From Methanomicrobiales archaeon (GTDB taxonomy: Archaea; Halobacteriota; Methanomicrobia; Methanomicrobiales; Methanospirillaceae), in NCBI GenBank assembly GCA_025350045.1, contig JANXYM010000030.1:1-64000 (forward strand): 64,000 nucleotides of DNA, in the 5' to 3' direction. Every line of letters starts with the position of its first letter. Positions within the stretch are counted from its first letter, which is position 1. The notes under the pieces were generated by a model that was not told the DNA's origin, ran no database searches, and worked only from the letters and a program-made list of their open reading frames with translations. The position numbers and the translations under genes were made by a program. This document shows, piece after piece, positions 53,288 to 61,075 of the stretch.

Positions 53288-54712
53288 ATGACCCGTTATC
53301 TCCCGATGCTTGCCGCAACCGCTCCTGCCCCATTCAGCAGCGATGACTGGCTGTTCGAGATCAAGTGGGATGGCGTGCGGGCATTAGCAACGGTGGACAA
53401 AACGCTCTCCCTCCGGAGCCGTAACGATGGGGAACTGGCCGGGCAGTTTCCGGAACTCTCAGAACTCTTGACCCGGGCTCCCGGTACGGTGCTCGACGGG
53501 GAGATCGTAATGATGAGCGGGGGAAAGCCCGATATGCAGGCCCTTCTTTCCCGGCTGCAGGGAGCCCCGCCCCGGACCGGCTCGGCACCAGTCACCTACA
53601 TTGTCTTTGATATCCTTGAGCAGGGAGGCACAAACCTGACCGGCCTCCCGCTTTCCGAGCGGCGGAAGCACTTGCGGGAGGCAGTGCGGGAAGGTCCCCA
53701 CGTTGTTATCTCTGAACCCGTGGAGGGCCGGGGGGAGGATTATTACCGGGCCGCGGTTGCGCAGGGGCTCGAAGGAGTGATGGCAAAACGCAAGGACAGC
53801 CGGTACGAGCCCGGAATCCGTAGCGGGGCGTGGCTGAAGATCAAGCCACAGAAAAGCTGCGATTGTGTGATTGCCGGGTACACGCCGGGTCAGGGAGGAC
53901 GCGGGGCGGCTTTTGGTGCCCTCCTGCTGGGGCTGTACGACACCGGTACGCTGGTTACGGCCGGCAAGGTCGGGACCGGGTTTTCCGACCGGCTGCTCCG
54001 GGAACTGATGGGAGCCTTTGCGCCACTGGTCACCGGCGTCCCCCAGCTGGCTGGTATCCCCGGAAAGGTGACCTGGCTCGACCCGGTTCTTGTCTGCGAA
54101 GTGGCGTACCAGGAAGTGACCCGTGACCGGAAACTGCGGATCCCCCGCTTTCTCCGCCTCCGCACGGATAAAACAGCAGTTAGCTGCACTGTTGACCAGC
54201 TCGAGGACGGGCAGACGCATGCTGCGGGGGATGCAGTAGCACAGGGCACACAACCGGAGAGGGCACAACCCGGTCTGAGGAAGTACCATGAGAAGCGGAA
54301 TTTTTCTGTTACCAGCGAACCGGAGGGGCATCCGGCTATGACGGCGAATAGTTTTGTTATCCAGGAGCACCATTCCCACAAACTGCACTACGATCTGCGG
54401 CTGGAGCGCGACGGCGTACTGAAGAGCTGGGCGGTACCAAAGGGTGTCCCGGAGGCGGCGGGTGAGAAACACCTCGCCGTAGCCGTGGAAGATCACCCGC
54501 TTGAGTACGGGACATTTGAAGGTGAGATCCCCCCGGGCCAGTACGGGGCCGGCACGGTCACGATCTGGGACAGCGGGACGTACGACACGAAACACTGGGA
54601 TGCGGAGAAGATAGAGGTGATGCTCCACGGCAAACGGCTGAACGGGGCGTACGTTCTCGTGAAGTTCAAGCGGGCAGGAAAAAACAACTGGCTGGTATTC
54701 CGGACGGGGTAG
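53288..54712 (+). CDS. ATP-dependent DNA ligase fused to 3'-phosphoesterase domain (LigD-like)
   Basis: A 474-residue NHEJ ligase. The N-terminal nucleotidyltransferase has the adenylated Lys in EIKWDGVRA, then YIVFDIL, EGVMAKRKD and WLKIKP. An OB fold follows (about 210-300). The C-terminal 150 residues form the phosphoesterase domain, with EHHSHKLHYDLRLERDGVL and DHPLEYGTFEGEIP, that trims 3' ends. The order ligase-PE, with the polymerase separate, differs from Mycobacterium and Pseudomonas LigD layouts. ATG 53288 is preferred. GTG 53279, overlapping the Ku stop, is the alternative. Confidence 0.92.
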   Translation: MTRYLPMLAATAPAPFSSDDWLFEIKWDGVRALATVDKTLSLRSRNDGELAGQFPELSELLTRAPGTVLDGEIVMMSGGKPDMQALLSRLQGAPPRTGSAPVTYIVFDILEQGGTNLTGLPLSERRKHLREAVREGPHVVISEPVEGRGEDYYRAAVAQGLEGVMAKRKDSRYEPGIRSGAWLKIKPQKSCDCVIAGYTPGQGGRGAAFGALLLGLYDTGTLVTAGKVGTGFSDRLLRELMGAFAPLVTGVPQLAGIPGKVTWLDPVLVCEVAYQEVTRDRKLRIPRFLRLRTDKTAVSCTVDQLEDGQTHAAGDAVAQGTQPERAQPGLRKYHEKRNFSVTSEPEGHPAMTANSFVIQEHHSHKLHYDLRLERDGVLKSWAVPKGVPEAAGEKHLAVAVEDHPLEYGTFEGEIPPGQYGAGTVTIWDSGTYDTKHWDAEKIEVMLHGKRLNGAYVLVKFKRAGKNNWLVFRTG

Positions 54713-54774
54713 GGAGAAGCTCCTCATGCAACGATCCGCAATACCTATCATCCGGCAGCAGAAACACAAGGGGT

Positions 54775-55041
54775 ATGCATGATACGGACTGTCCGCCATT
54801 TTCAGAGGTCGTGCTCTACCTTTCTGGATTCATCATCTCGGTAGCAATGCTCGGGTACATTCTGCCGGGGGTGACTCTCCGCACCTGGGATCACGTTTCG
54901 CTCCCTGCGATCTTTTTCCTTATCGTGTTCTTCGCCGTCACCGGGTATTGCTGCGCAAAGCTGATCCTGTTGTTATTACCTGAGCGTAAAAAAGTCTGCC
55001 CCGCCTGCCGCCTGCTCGCCAAGGTCCTGGAGATCGACTGA
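54775..55041 (+). CDS. Small membrane protein with CxxC tail
   Basis: An 88-residue protein with two transmembrane helices, VVLYLSGFIISVAMLGYILPG and LPAIFFLIVFFAVTGYCCAKLILLLL. A cytosolic tail contains a CPAC pair (KKVCPACRLLAKVLE), possibly binding zinc. It follows the NHEJ operon after 62 bases in the same direction, so it may be cotranscribed. No known family fits clearly. The start is ATG 54775, without a strong ribosome site. Confidence 0.6.
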   Translation: MHDTDCPPFSEVVLYLSGFIISVAMLGYILPGVTLRTWDHVSLPAIFFLIVFFAVTGYCCAKLILLLLPERKKVCPACRLLAKVLEID

Positions 55042-55055
55042 TTGCAGATTTCTGA

Positions 55056-55298
55056 GGTAAGAATGCCCTCTCGCCCATGAGGCAGCTCGAACTCCTGCGG
55101 TTGCTGCGGGAGTTCCCCCGGAGGGGCTATGTGCAGTTCATCATCGCCACCCATTCCCCGATACTCCTTGCATTTGCTGCAACCATCTGCAGCTTCGATG
55201 CCGGCCCGATCAGTAAGGTTGCATACGAGGATACCGGTTATTACCGGGTCTACCGGGATTCCCTGAACAACCCGGCGAAATACCTTGAGGGAATGTGA
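55056..55298 (+). pseudogene. C-terminal remnant of a COG3910-like AAA ATPase
   Basis: From 55056 the frame reads GKNALSPMRQLELLRLLREF, then FIIATHSPILLAFAATICSFDAG. This is the conserved ABC-type signature and H-loop region of predicted ATPases (usual form DEPENALSP...THSPILLA). A stop codon lies directly before it and the first two thirds of the protein, including the P-loop, are missing. The rest ends YYRVYRDSLNNPAKYLEGM, as in complete homologues. An ATG at 55077 exists but is unlikely to make a working protein. Confidence 0.65.
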
Positions 55299-55413
55299 AG
55301 GACGGGGAATGCGGATTTAAAAAAAAAAGATGAGGATGGCTTCTTATCCGCCTCAGTTCTTGTGGACAACCGGGCATGTCGCAGCCTGCCATCCATGAGG
55401 ATCGGGCCGGTAC

Positions 55414-55653
55414 TCACAGTTCGGGTGCCGTAGCCGTCCTCTGCACCCGGAATTCCCGTATAACAAGGTAGAGCACGTCTGCAAAAAACCCGAACATGGG
55501 CAGGATTGCAAGAATCGCCCAGACGGGTGCGAGCATTTTTTGTTCTTTTGCATCACGGTAGATAAGAAATGCGATGAGCAGCTGTACTATCCATACAACG
55601 ATCATCAGCAACAGCCCCCCAAAGGGGCTTGCATGATACATATACGGTGACAT
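55414..55653 (-). CDS. Small two-helix membrane protein
   Basis: A 79-residue protein with hydrophobic segments GGLLLMIVVWIVQLLIAFLIY and MLAPVWAILAILPMFGFFADVLYLVI, separated by a charged loop (RDAKEQK). It starts MSPYMYHASPF, ends in a basic/hydrophilic tail, and has no known motif. It lies opposite the neighbouring remnants, so it has its own promoter. Similar short proteins occur widely in methanogens and are uncharacterised. Confidence 0.68.
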   Translation of the reverse strand: MSPYMYHASPFGGLLLMIVVWIVQLLIAFLIYRDAKEQKMLAPVWAILAILPMFGFFADVLYLVIREFRVQRTATAPEL

Positions 55654-55699
55654 TGTACGTTATAAGTTACATCACCTGATAACCTTTCACCTGGTGACA

Positions 55700-55964
55700 A
55701 TGATGGCGCAGATGGAGGGAACATTTCTGAAAACCATTATTTTCAACGGGCGGGGCGGCCTTACCGGGATTGCCGGGTTCCTGCTTGTAGGGGGGGGTGG
55801 TTTTTTTCCTCGCCTTTATGACTGCTTTTGGCAACAACACACCGGAAGCGCGGATTATCCTGCAGGGAGTTTTGAGTATTTTTTCCCTAGCAAATCCGCT
55901 CCGGGGAATTCCGCTGGCGTATTGTGCCGGTGCGGTGCTGGTGCAAAAAAGACCCGATACGTGA
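55700..55964 (+). pseudogene. Small membrane protein gene with frameshift in a G8 run
   Basis: The first part reads MMAQMEGTFLKTIIFNGRGG. Taking one G out of the eight-G run at 55790-55797 continues the frame as LTGIAGFLLVGGVVFFLAFM, then TAFGNNTPEARIILQGVLSIFSLANP and IPLAYCAGAVLVQKRPDT, ending TGA at 55962. This is a coherent membrane protein of about 87 residues, whereas the uncorrected frame gives Cys/Arg-rich nonsense. Either a real frameshift or a sequencing error in the G run explains it. The next 242 bases, up to 56206, hold no supported gene. Confidence 0.6.
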
Positions 55965-56206
55965 AGCGCGGTCGGTTTGCTATTCGACCGTGCGGATGCT
56001 TTTGATCAGGAAGTTTCTGCGGCGAACCGGAGGTGCGGGCGTCTGATGCCGGCTGTGTTGAGGAAAGGCATTCAGGGTCCGGCACAAAACTTCACCGGAA
56101 CAACCCAGATTATTTCGTGCCGGAGTTGCATACAGATGCTGGTGCAGTTACTCTGGAAGATTCTCCTATTTACGCTGAGCGAGGCTTGTGTACAAACGGG
56201 TGAAAG

Positions 56207-56836
56207 ATGACGCACTACCTGATCGATATCCGCCTGATGGGTTCGGTAAAGAACCAGATTCGCACGTTAAGCAATCACCTGGCGGAGAAATTCAGTCTTG
56301 GGGAGAACCTGGTCACCCCGCATATCACGCTGGCCGGGCCCTTTTCAACCACCGATGAACAAAAACTGGTTGAAGATTTCACCGTAATCTGCACAAACCA
56401 GAAAGTGATGCCGAAATATGAAGTCGGGAGTTACGGGTTTTTTGACGATACGAGGGTTGTCTTTGTCACCATTACTCCGGACGAGACCTTAAAACAATTC
56501 CGCTACCAGCTCTCACGGGCCATCTCCCCGTACTGCTCGTTACGGAGATATGACCAGGATAATGCCAACGACTTTAAGTTCCACGCAACGCTCGCCATGA
56601 AACTGGACTGGCTCACCTTCCAGAGAATTAAATGGTATTTCCGGGGGCAGGAGAGCGTCATCTACCGGCACCACCCGATCCGGGCAACCCTGCTCCGGAA
56701 TTCAAAAATTATCTGCGAATATGATTTTGTCCAGGAGAGGATGCTGACCCGGGCACAGGCACTGAGCAAGGCGACACGGAAGCGGGATTTTGATATTCTC
56801 AAGGTGTGGGCGGATGGGAGTTGGGAAGGGGAGTGA
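56207..56836 (+). CDS. 2H phosphoesterase (2'-5' RNA ligase family)
   Basis: A 209-residue protein with two H-x-T/S motifs of the 2H superfamily: PHITLAGPF near residue 43 and FHATLAM near 125, plus duplicated beta-alpha halves. The family cleaves or joins 2'-5' phosphodiesters or cyclic phosphates, which could act on tRNA or nucleotide signals. Substrate is unknown. The C-terminal helix region (FVQERMLTRAQALSKATRKRDFDIL) is charged. It starts ATG 56207 without a visible strong ribosome site and is not part of a clear operon. Confidence 0.88.
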   Translation: MTHYLIDIRLMGSVKNQIRTLSNHLAEKFSLGENLVTPHITLAGPFSTTDEQKLVEDFTVICTNQKVMPKYEVGSYGFFDDTRVVFVTITPDETLKQFRYQLSRAISPYCSLRRYDQDNANDFKFHATLAMKLDWLTFQRIKWYFRGQESVIYRHHPIRATLLRNSKIICEYDFVQERMLTRAQALSKATRKRDFDILKVWADGSWEGE

Positions 56837-56912
56837 GAACGCCCGGGATTTCACCGGGAACCAATAACGTTCTCGAGGTTCCCCGGTCGTGAGAAGAGTC
56901 ACGACCCTTCCC

Positions 56913-57371
56913 TTACTCCTCTCCGTCTCCAAGGCTCCGCTGCAGCATTGCCCGCAGCTGCCGGGCCCGGAACCGCACGTGGGGATCAGCCCGGACGAGA
57001 GCCGGGTCGATCGTATCGGTGACCCGCCCGGTGAGCCTGTCACCGGCCCCGATGTGGGCAGATACGGTCACGCGGTACCAGCACCGGTTCTTTACGCCGT
57101 CCTTCTTTACCTCCCGGTAAAACCGCCCGAGACTCTGGGGATTGGGAAAATTCGTCACCGTTGCCCGGCACATCTCCTCGATTGCCTGGTTGAATGCCGC
57201 TATTCCTTCCGGAATTTCCCGGTCACGGATGGTGGGCTCGCAGATGAATTCAACCCCCGGTCTCCCGCCCTCCTCCACGATCAGGGCATGGAGCTCGATG
57301 CCGCCGGCAAGGTATTCATCGCCTTCTTTGTGGAATGCTTCCTGATCAACACCCGGTTCTGGTTCGGTCAT
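56913..57371 (-). CDS. Hypothetical protein, 152 residues
   Basis: A soluble alpha/beta protein starting MTEPEPGVDQEAF. It has a strand-turn-strand core (IELHALIVEEGGRPGVEFICEP), a helix (PEGIAAFNQAIEEMCRATVT), a long basic strand-rich part (CWYRVTVSAHIGAGDRLTG) and a C-terminal Arg-rich helix (FRARQLRAMLQRSLGDG). Only two cysteines occur and no known catalytic motif is present. It is convergent with the 2H phosphoesterase gene. Confidence 0.65.
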   Translation of the reverse strand: MTEPEPGVDQEAFHKEGDEYLAGGIELHALIVEEGGRPGVEFICEPTIRDREIPEGIAAFNQAIEEMCRATVTNFPNPQSLGRFYREVKKDGVKNRCWYRVTVSAHIGAGDRLTGRVTDTIDPALVRADPHVRFRARQLRAMLQRSLGDGEE

Positions 57372-57448
57372 GGTCGTAATCCCCGGTTAGGTGTCCGGCT
57401 TTGTATGCATTCCCCTTTTCTCCCGGGATTTCTCGTACCTGTAGGGGA

Positions 57449-57790
57449 ATGATGGAGAAACCTGATGTCCATGAAGGGGAAATACCTGAATATATGACCG
57501 AACAGAAAGGGTATTTTGAACAGGGACGGTGGGTACTTGAGAGCGAACCTCTGGCCACCCGGGTGGATGAAAACGTTATTGACAAGAGGTTTTCGGAGGC
57601 AACCCGGTCCGTCATATCATCGATAGATGATGTGATGAAAGTCACCCGTGACCTTGTTGCAACCGAAGAGGGAAAGCAGTATATTGAAAAATCCATCAAG
57701 GATACCCAGATGCAGATCCAGAGATCCTTTGATGAGATCATCCGCCATGTAAAAAACGAACTGGATAAGAAGGTAAAAAACCTGAAATAA
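57449..57790 (+). CDS. Hypothetical coiled-coil protein, 113 residues
   Basis: A charged, helical protein starting MMEKPDVHEGEIPEYMTEQ. From residue 50 to the end it is a long amphipathic helix (SIDDVMKVTRDLVATEEGKQYIEKS, KDTQMQIQRSFDEIIRHVKNEL) with heptad-like spacing. No transmembrane segment or known domain is present. AGGGGA lies a few bases before the two adjacent ATGs (57449 and 57452). Its role cannot be inferred. Confidence 0.7.
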   Translation: MMEKPDVHEGEIPEYMTEQKGYFEQGRWVLESEPLATRVDENVIDKRFSEATRSVISSIDDVMKVTRDLVATEEGKQYIEKSIKDTQMQIQRSFDEIIRHVKNELDKKVKNLK

Positions 57791-57876
57791 TTTTTTTGGC
57801 CCGGGGGAAAACCCATAAACGGGAGTTCGTACCCGAATCCTGAAGATCGGATGCTCTTTTCTTAGAGAATTCAGGT

Positions 57877-58010
57877 GTCTGCCCACCCCCTTTAGGGGTC
57901 GCCCGGCCGTCTCATCGGGGCCTCACGGGGCAGACTAACGTGGTGGCAGACCCCGTAACCGCCGCTGAGGTGCCCCGCCGGGAGCGGCGGCACAATCCTG
58001 TCGGGGTTTG
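57877..58010. ncRNA. Candidate structured RNA or dispersed element
   Basis: In the 330-base gap between two convergent genes there are three nested stems. A is GTCTGCCC/GGGCAGAC (57877-57884 with 57928-57935). B is CAGACCCCG/CGGGGTTTG (57947-57955 with 58002-58010), with one G-U pair. C, inside B, is CCGCCGCT/AGCGGCGG (57959-57966 with 57983-57990). The fold is much more regular than in nearby gaps. No coding frame covers it well. Strand, promoter and function are unknown, and no family is recognised. Confidence 0.45.
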
Positions 58011-58120
58011 GAACAAAAGCCCCATGAACTCAATGGATCGAAAAATCTGATTACCAGGGGAAATCCCCTGTCCACTTTGCATACACAACTCGCGTGGCCA
58101 ATAACGGTGCATCGCACCCA

Positions 58121-59077
58121 TCAGCGCTCGGGTTTACGGACTTCTGCTGTCGTCCTGAAATGCATCTTTGCTACGAGGGGTAAACCGTCGAGCCCGTTTT
58201 TTGCAATGAACTGTTTTCCGGCCCTGATGACGGCCGCCGAGGCCCCTAGGGGAAAGGTCATCGCATACTTCTTTGACAGTGCGGCAATCTTTTCCACGAA
58301 CCGTGCCCGTGCCAGTATCGATGCAGCAGCGACAGCGATGTTCTGCTCCGCCTTATGCATCTGGATTACCTCGATCATCCTGCCCTTTGCCTGGAGTTTC
58401 CCGAGGATGAAGCGTTTGTCCGCGAACTGGTCGGCGATCGCAATCGTACAATCCACTTTTTTCAGTAACTCTTCAATGGCCCTGGCATGCCCCCAGGCAA
58501 GCATCGTATTGAGGTTTTTTCCTTCCGATTTCATCTGTTCATAGAGCCGGTTGTATTTCTCCGGCGAAATTTCAATGATCTCGAATCTGCCGGCGCAGAG
58601 TTCTTTGATCTTTTCTGCGAGTTCCTGTATTTCAGGATCCGTGCAGGTCTTGCTGTCCCGTACGCCGATCGTTCGCAATGCATCCGCTGTCGGTTCGTCG
58701 ACACAGACTGCGGCACACACGAGAGGACCGAAATAATCCCCTTTACCCGATTCATCCGTACCGATCACCGGGTATCCTGCGTCACAGGCAGTCCCGGGTG
58801 GACGGGAGGCTCCTTTAGGAATACTGGCTGCCGGGGGTTTCTTGTCCAGCAGTTGCTGAACGCTGTGCAGGAGTTCCGGATCTTTTAACAGGGAATAATC
58901 AAGGGTAAACGTCCCGTTTTTGCGCTGGTACATCCGGATGAGCCCGCTTTTTCCCTTACGGGACAGGCTGAACTGTATGCCAAAAGCAATGTCTTTGAAC
59001 ACCTCTATGGTGAAATGATTCGCAAGTAAGATGCCCTGTATCGCATGGTAGTACTCTGTCAGTTTTTCATCGGTCAC
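58121..59077 (-). CDS. rnhC: Ribonuclease HIII
   Basis: A 318-residue RNase that removes RNA from RNA-DNA hybrids. The HIII signature GTDESGKGDYFGPLV carries the catalytic DE pair, later acidic residues lie in VRDSKTCTD and IADQFAD. The N-terminal 80 residues form the TBP-like substrate-binding domain (HFTIEVFKDIAFGIQFSLSRKG), distinguishing HIII from HII. HIII is common in Firmicutes and rare in archaea, so horizontal origin is possible (inference). GTG 59077 is preferred because AGGTG lies upstream. ATG 59149 is the longer option. Confidence 0.9.
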   Translation of the reverse strand: MTDEKLTEYYHAIQGILLANHFTIEVFKDIAFGIQFSLSRKGKSGLIRMYQRKNGTFTLDYSLLKDPELLHSVQQLLDKKPPAASIPKGASRPPGTACDAGYPVIGTDESGKGDYFGPLVCAAVCVDEPTADALRTIGVRDSKTCTDPEIQELAEKIKELCAGRFEIIEISPEKYNRLYEQMKSEGKNLNTMLAWGHARAIEELLKKVDCTIAIADQFADKRFILGKLQAKGRMIEVIQMHKAEQNIAVAAASILARARFVEKIAALSKKYAMTFPLGASAAVIRAGKQFIAKNGLDGLPLVAKMHFRTTAEVRKPER

Positions 59078-59227
59078 GGGTGAGCACCTGGAGTTTTTGC
59101 CCGAGTAAGGAAGTTTCCGTATGGGTAAAAAGAGTGAACGGTTAGCCAAATCATAAATCCTCTTCTAAAAACCCTACAGGGTATGCCTGGAGATTGAAAC
59201 TATCGCAAAATTATTCCCGGGATTTTT

Positions 59228-59434
59228 TTGCTCCTGGGGGAAATTATCCTTGTGTACCTGAACAACGACTGGGGAAACGACGGGATCCTGCTGGTGAGTG
59301 GCGGTTGCATTGTTGCGGGGATATTTGTAATAATCAATGCACAGATGCATACAGGGGAAGTGATTAAACCCGGGTTACGGTTCAAAGGAAATGGGACTCA
59401 CCGGAAAAAAGGATGCCGGAGGTGCCTTGTATGA
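59228..59434 (+). CDS. Possible small membrane protein, start uncertain
   Basis: A frame of 68 codons reads LLLGEIILVYLNNDWGNDGILLVSGG, then CIVAGIFVIINAQMHTGEVIKPG, with two hydrophobic helices and a basic end. Upstream in the same frame YRKIIPGIF continues the first helix, but a stop lies just before it and no ATG is found, only TTG 59228. The gene may be a remnant with a lost start. It fills part of the 372-base gap between RNase HIII and the next gene. Nothing else is seen there. Confidence 0.35.
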   Translation: MLLGEIILVYLNNDWGNDGILLVSGGCIVAGIFVIINAQMHTGEVIKPGLRFKGNGTHRKKGCRRCLV

Positions 59435-59521
59435 CGGGGGTGCCGGAATGCTTTATACCCGGTTCATGCTCCATTCCTTTGCCACAAAAAAGATATCTGA
59501 AGATTATACAGTATCACTACT

Positions 59522-59953
59522 ATGACTCTCACAGAAGAGCAGATGGCTGATGTCAGAAAAACCCTTGGCAGGTATTGTGCGGCATACCAGAGAAAGGATC
59601 CAAAGGCACTGCTGGCGTTATTCTCCCCGGATATAAGCGGATACGGTGCCGGGCCGGATGAGTATTTTAAGAACCGGAAAGAATATGCACCGTTACTGAA
59701 GCGTGATCTGGTCCAGGCGACATCGATCTCTCTTGAATTTACGGATTTGAACATTGCTGGCGACGGACGGAGCGCATGGGTAATGAGCGGCTGCAATTGT
59801 ACGTTTGCTGCTGAGGGAAAAGAGAAGCAGACGATGCGGGTACGGATGACCCTGGGACTGAGAAATACCGGGAGTCGCTGGCTCATTGAGCAGCTTCACC
59901 TCTCTGTGCCCAATGCCGGACAGGCTCCGGGGCAATCGTTCTCCGGCGAATAA
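59522..59953 (+). CDS. SnoaL/DUF4440-like (NTF2 fold) protein
   Basis: A 143-residue protein with the NTF2-like helix-helix-sheet pattern: LTEEQMADVRKTLGRYCAAYQRKDPKALLALFSPDI, then GPDEYFKNRKEYAPLLKRDL, and long strands RSAWVMSGCNCTFAAEGKEKQ, MRVRMTLGLRNTGSRWLIEQLHLSV. Members of this fold bind or convert small ligands, but the ligand pocket here is not diagnostic. The ATG at 59522 is preceded by an AT-rich stretch. Single gene. Confidence 0.75.
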   Translation: MTLTEEQMADVRKTLGRYCAAYQRKDPKALLALFSPDISGYGAGPDEYFKNRKEYAPLLKRDLVQATSISLEFTDLNIAGDGRSAWVMSGCNCTFAAEGKEKQTMRVRMTLGLRNTGSRWLIEQLHLSVPNAGQAPGQSFSGE

Positions 59954-60006
59954 CTACCCGGCTGATGGCAGGGGGAAAGCAGCTTTCTCCGGCCTGTCTG
60001 TTTTTT

Positions 60007-60040
60007 AAAAAAAATGAGCGAAACCGCTTCCCAGCGGCTC
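60007..60040 (-). terminator. Hairpin terminator of the 45-codon gene
   Basis: On the minus strand GAGCCGCT-GGGA-AGCGG-TTTCGCTC folds with arms CCGCT/AGCGG and outer GAG/CTC pairs, and is followed by eight T residues. It begins at the stop codon of the small gene at 60039-60176, so it is a compact 3' end. Confidence 0.55.
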
Positions 60041-60176
60041 ACTTGAGCTTTTTCTCGAGCTTCTTGAGCTTCTTCTTGGCCTCTTGGCTACCCGAAGCCG
60101 CCTGCTTTGAGAGTTCTTCTGCCTTGGCCTTCTTTACTTGGTTCAGCTTCACCAGTTGTTTCTTACTCGTTGGCAT
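60039..60176 (-). CDS. 45-residue lysine-rich protein
   Basis: A short gene reading MPTSKKQLVKLNQVKKAKAE and ending KLKKLEKKLK, with 15 Lys in 45 residues. It is one long basic amphipathic helix (coiled-coil-like) and could bind nucleic acid or a partner helix (inference). A GAGGTGA ribosome site lies just upstream of the ATG at 60176. A T-run terminator overlaps its stop. The ribosome site and terminator together support a real gene, though it is too short to be caught by most ORF callers. No family is recognised. Confidence 0.65.
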   Translation of the reverse strand: MPTSKKQLVKLNQVKKAKAEELSKQAASGSQEAKKKLKKLEKKLK

Positions 60177-60373
60177 ATAGTCACCTCGTTTACGTCTTTG
60201 GCTGATTCTAATTAGCTTTTTTCCTTCTTAAAATATCCCTGTATCACAGAGCAGCTGCATGTTTCTCTTGAGGGGTGGAAACAGAGCCTGTTTTTGAATT
60301 ACCAGCAATCAATTGCGGGTTATTAAAAAAAATCCCGGCAGGGGAATCTTCCCCCGCCCGTGTTCCCATCACA

Positions 60374-60508
60374 TCACTTCGGGCTGGTGCCCCGGTCTTC
60401 CATGTGGTCGAGGACCCGGTCCCAGATCACCAGGAGCCCGGGAATGATCACGTACGCGAGCAGTCCTGCGCCGAGGAACGCTCCCGTGAGGATGAGTTCG
60501 TTGTCCAT
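60374..60508 (-). CDS. 44-residue single-helix membrane protein
   Basis: The gene reads MDNELILTGAFLGAGLLAYV, then IIPGLLVIWDRVLDHMEDRGTSPK. It has one transmembrane helix with a short acidic N-terminus and a charged C-terminal tail, so it is likely inserted with the C-terminus inside. A very strong AGGAGGGGAGG lies before the ATG at 60508. It follows the 167-residue gene by 15 bases and is probably cotranscribed with it. Function unknown. Long runs without other genes lie on the other strand. Confidence 0.68.
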   Translation of the reverse strand: MDNELILTGAFLGAGLLAYVIIPGLLVIWDRVLDHMEDRGTSPK

Positions 60509-60523
60509 TGTCCTCCCCTCCTT

Positions 60524-61027
60524 TTAAGCGAGTGCCGGTACCGTGTCGGCCCAGGTCTCGACCTTTGTCCGGATGGCGTCGTCCGAGTAGGACGTGAGGC
60601 TCACGCTCTCCCGGCTGAAGTTGACCATGTAGAGCTCCCCATTGGGATCATGGCACTTCAGGGTCGCAGAGAAGGTTTCGTTCTCGGTGTCCCGGGCGGG
60701 GGTGCCCGCGTGGGCGGCTGCGAGAGCTGCACTCGCGAGCAGGGCTGCCGCACCGGCATTGAACCCCGCGATGGTGCTGAAGCGGGCCGAGTCATTGCCC
60801 ACGATTTTGGCATTGCTGTCCTGGTAGAGGATCTTTGCCACGTAGGTTTCCTTGGTCTTCTCGACGCCGGGGTGGCTGGTGCCGGAGGTCATATAGGCTA
60901 CACAGGCAAACGGGTTGCCGGTCAGGACCGACTGGACGATCGTGTTGAACGCCGCCACGTCTGCTACCGGGGTTGCGAGTACGCGAACCGCGGTCTTTAC
61001 GGTTGTTTTCTGTACGAAATCTGCCAT
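60524..61027 (-). CDS. Unknown 167-residue protein, first gene of a two-gene unit
   Basis: The protein starts MADFVQKTTVKTAVRVLATP. A helical/strand N-terminal half (AAFNTIVQSVLTGNPFACVAYMTSGT) is followed by an Ala-rich segment (AGAAALLASAALAAAHAG) and a strand-rich end (FSATLKCHDPNGELYMVNFSRESVSLTSYSDDAIRTKVETWADTVPALA). No signal peptide or membrane helix is present. The domain style recalls structural/tube-like viral proteins, but I do not recognise it. A TATAATA box at 61076 and a GAAGGA ribosome site support strong expression. The 44-residue gene follows. Confidence 0.75.
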   Translation of the reverse strand: MADFVQKTTVKTAVRVLATPVADVAAFNTIVQSVLTGNPFACVAYMTSGTSHPGVEKTKETYVAKILYQDSNAKIVGNDSARFSTIAGFNAGAAALLASAALAAAHAGTPARDTENETFSATLKCHDPNGELYMVNFSRESVSLTSYSDDAIRTKVETWADTVPALA

Positions 61028-61075
61028 GTTTTGGTTCCTTCTTTTCTGCTTGTCTCCGGGGCCCCTTTGACATGC

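Noticed and set aside
53459-54799. 446-codon open frame opposite the ligase
   Set aside because: Same reason: antisense shadow in high-GC coding DNA, many His/Arg/Pro runs.
55977-56210. 77-codon plus-strand frame after the G8 frameshifted gene
   Set aside because: Starts inside the gap with no ribosome site, and its protein is Cys/Arg-rich without pattern. It ends on the next gene's start.
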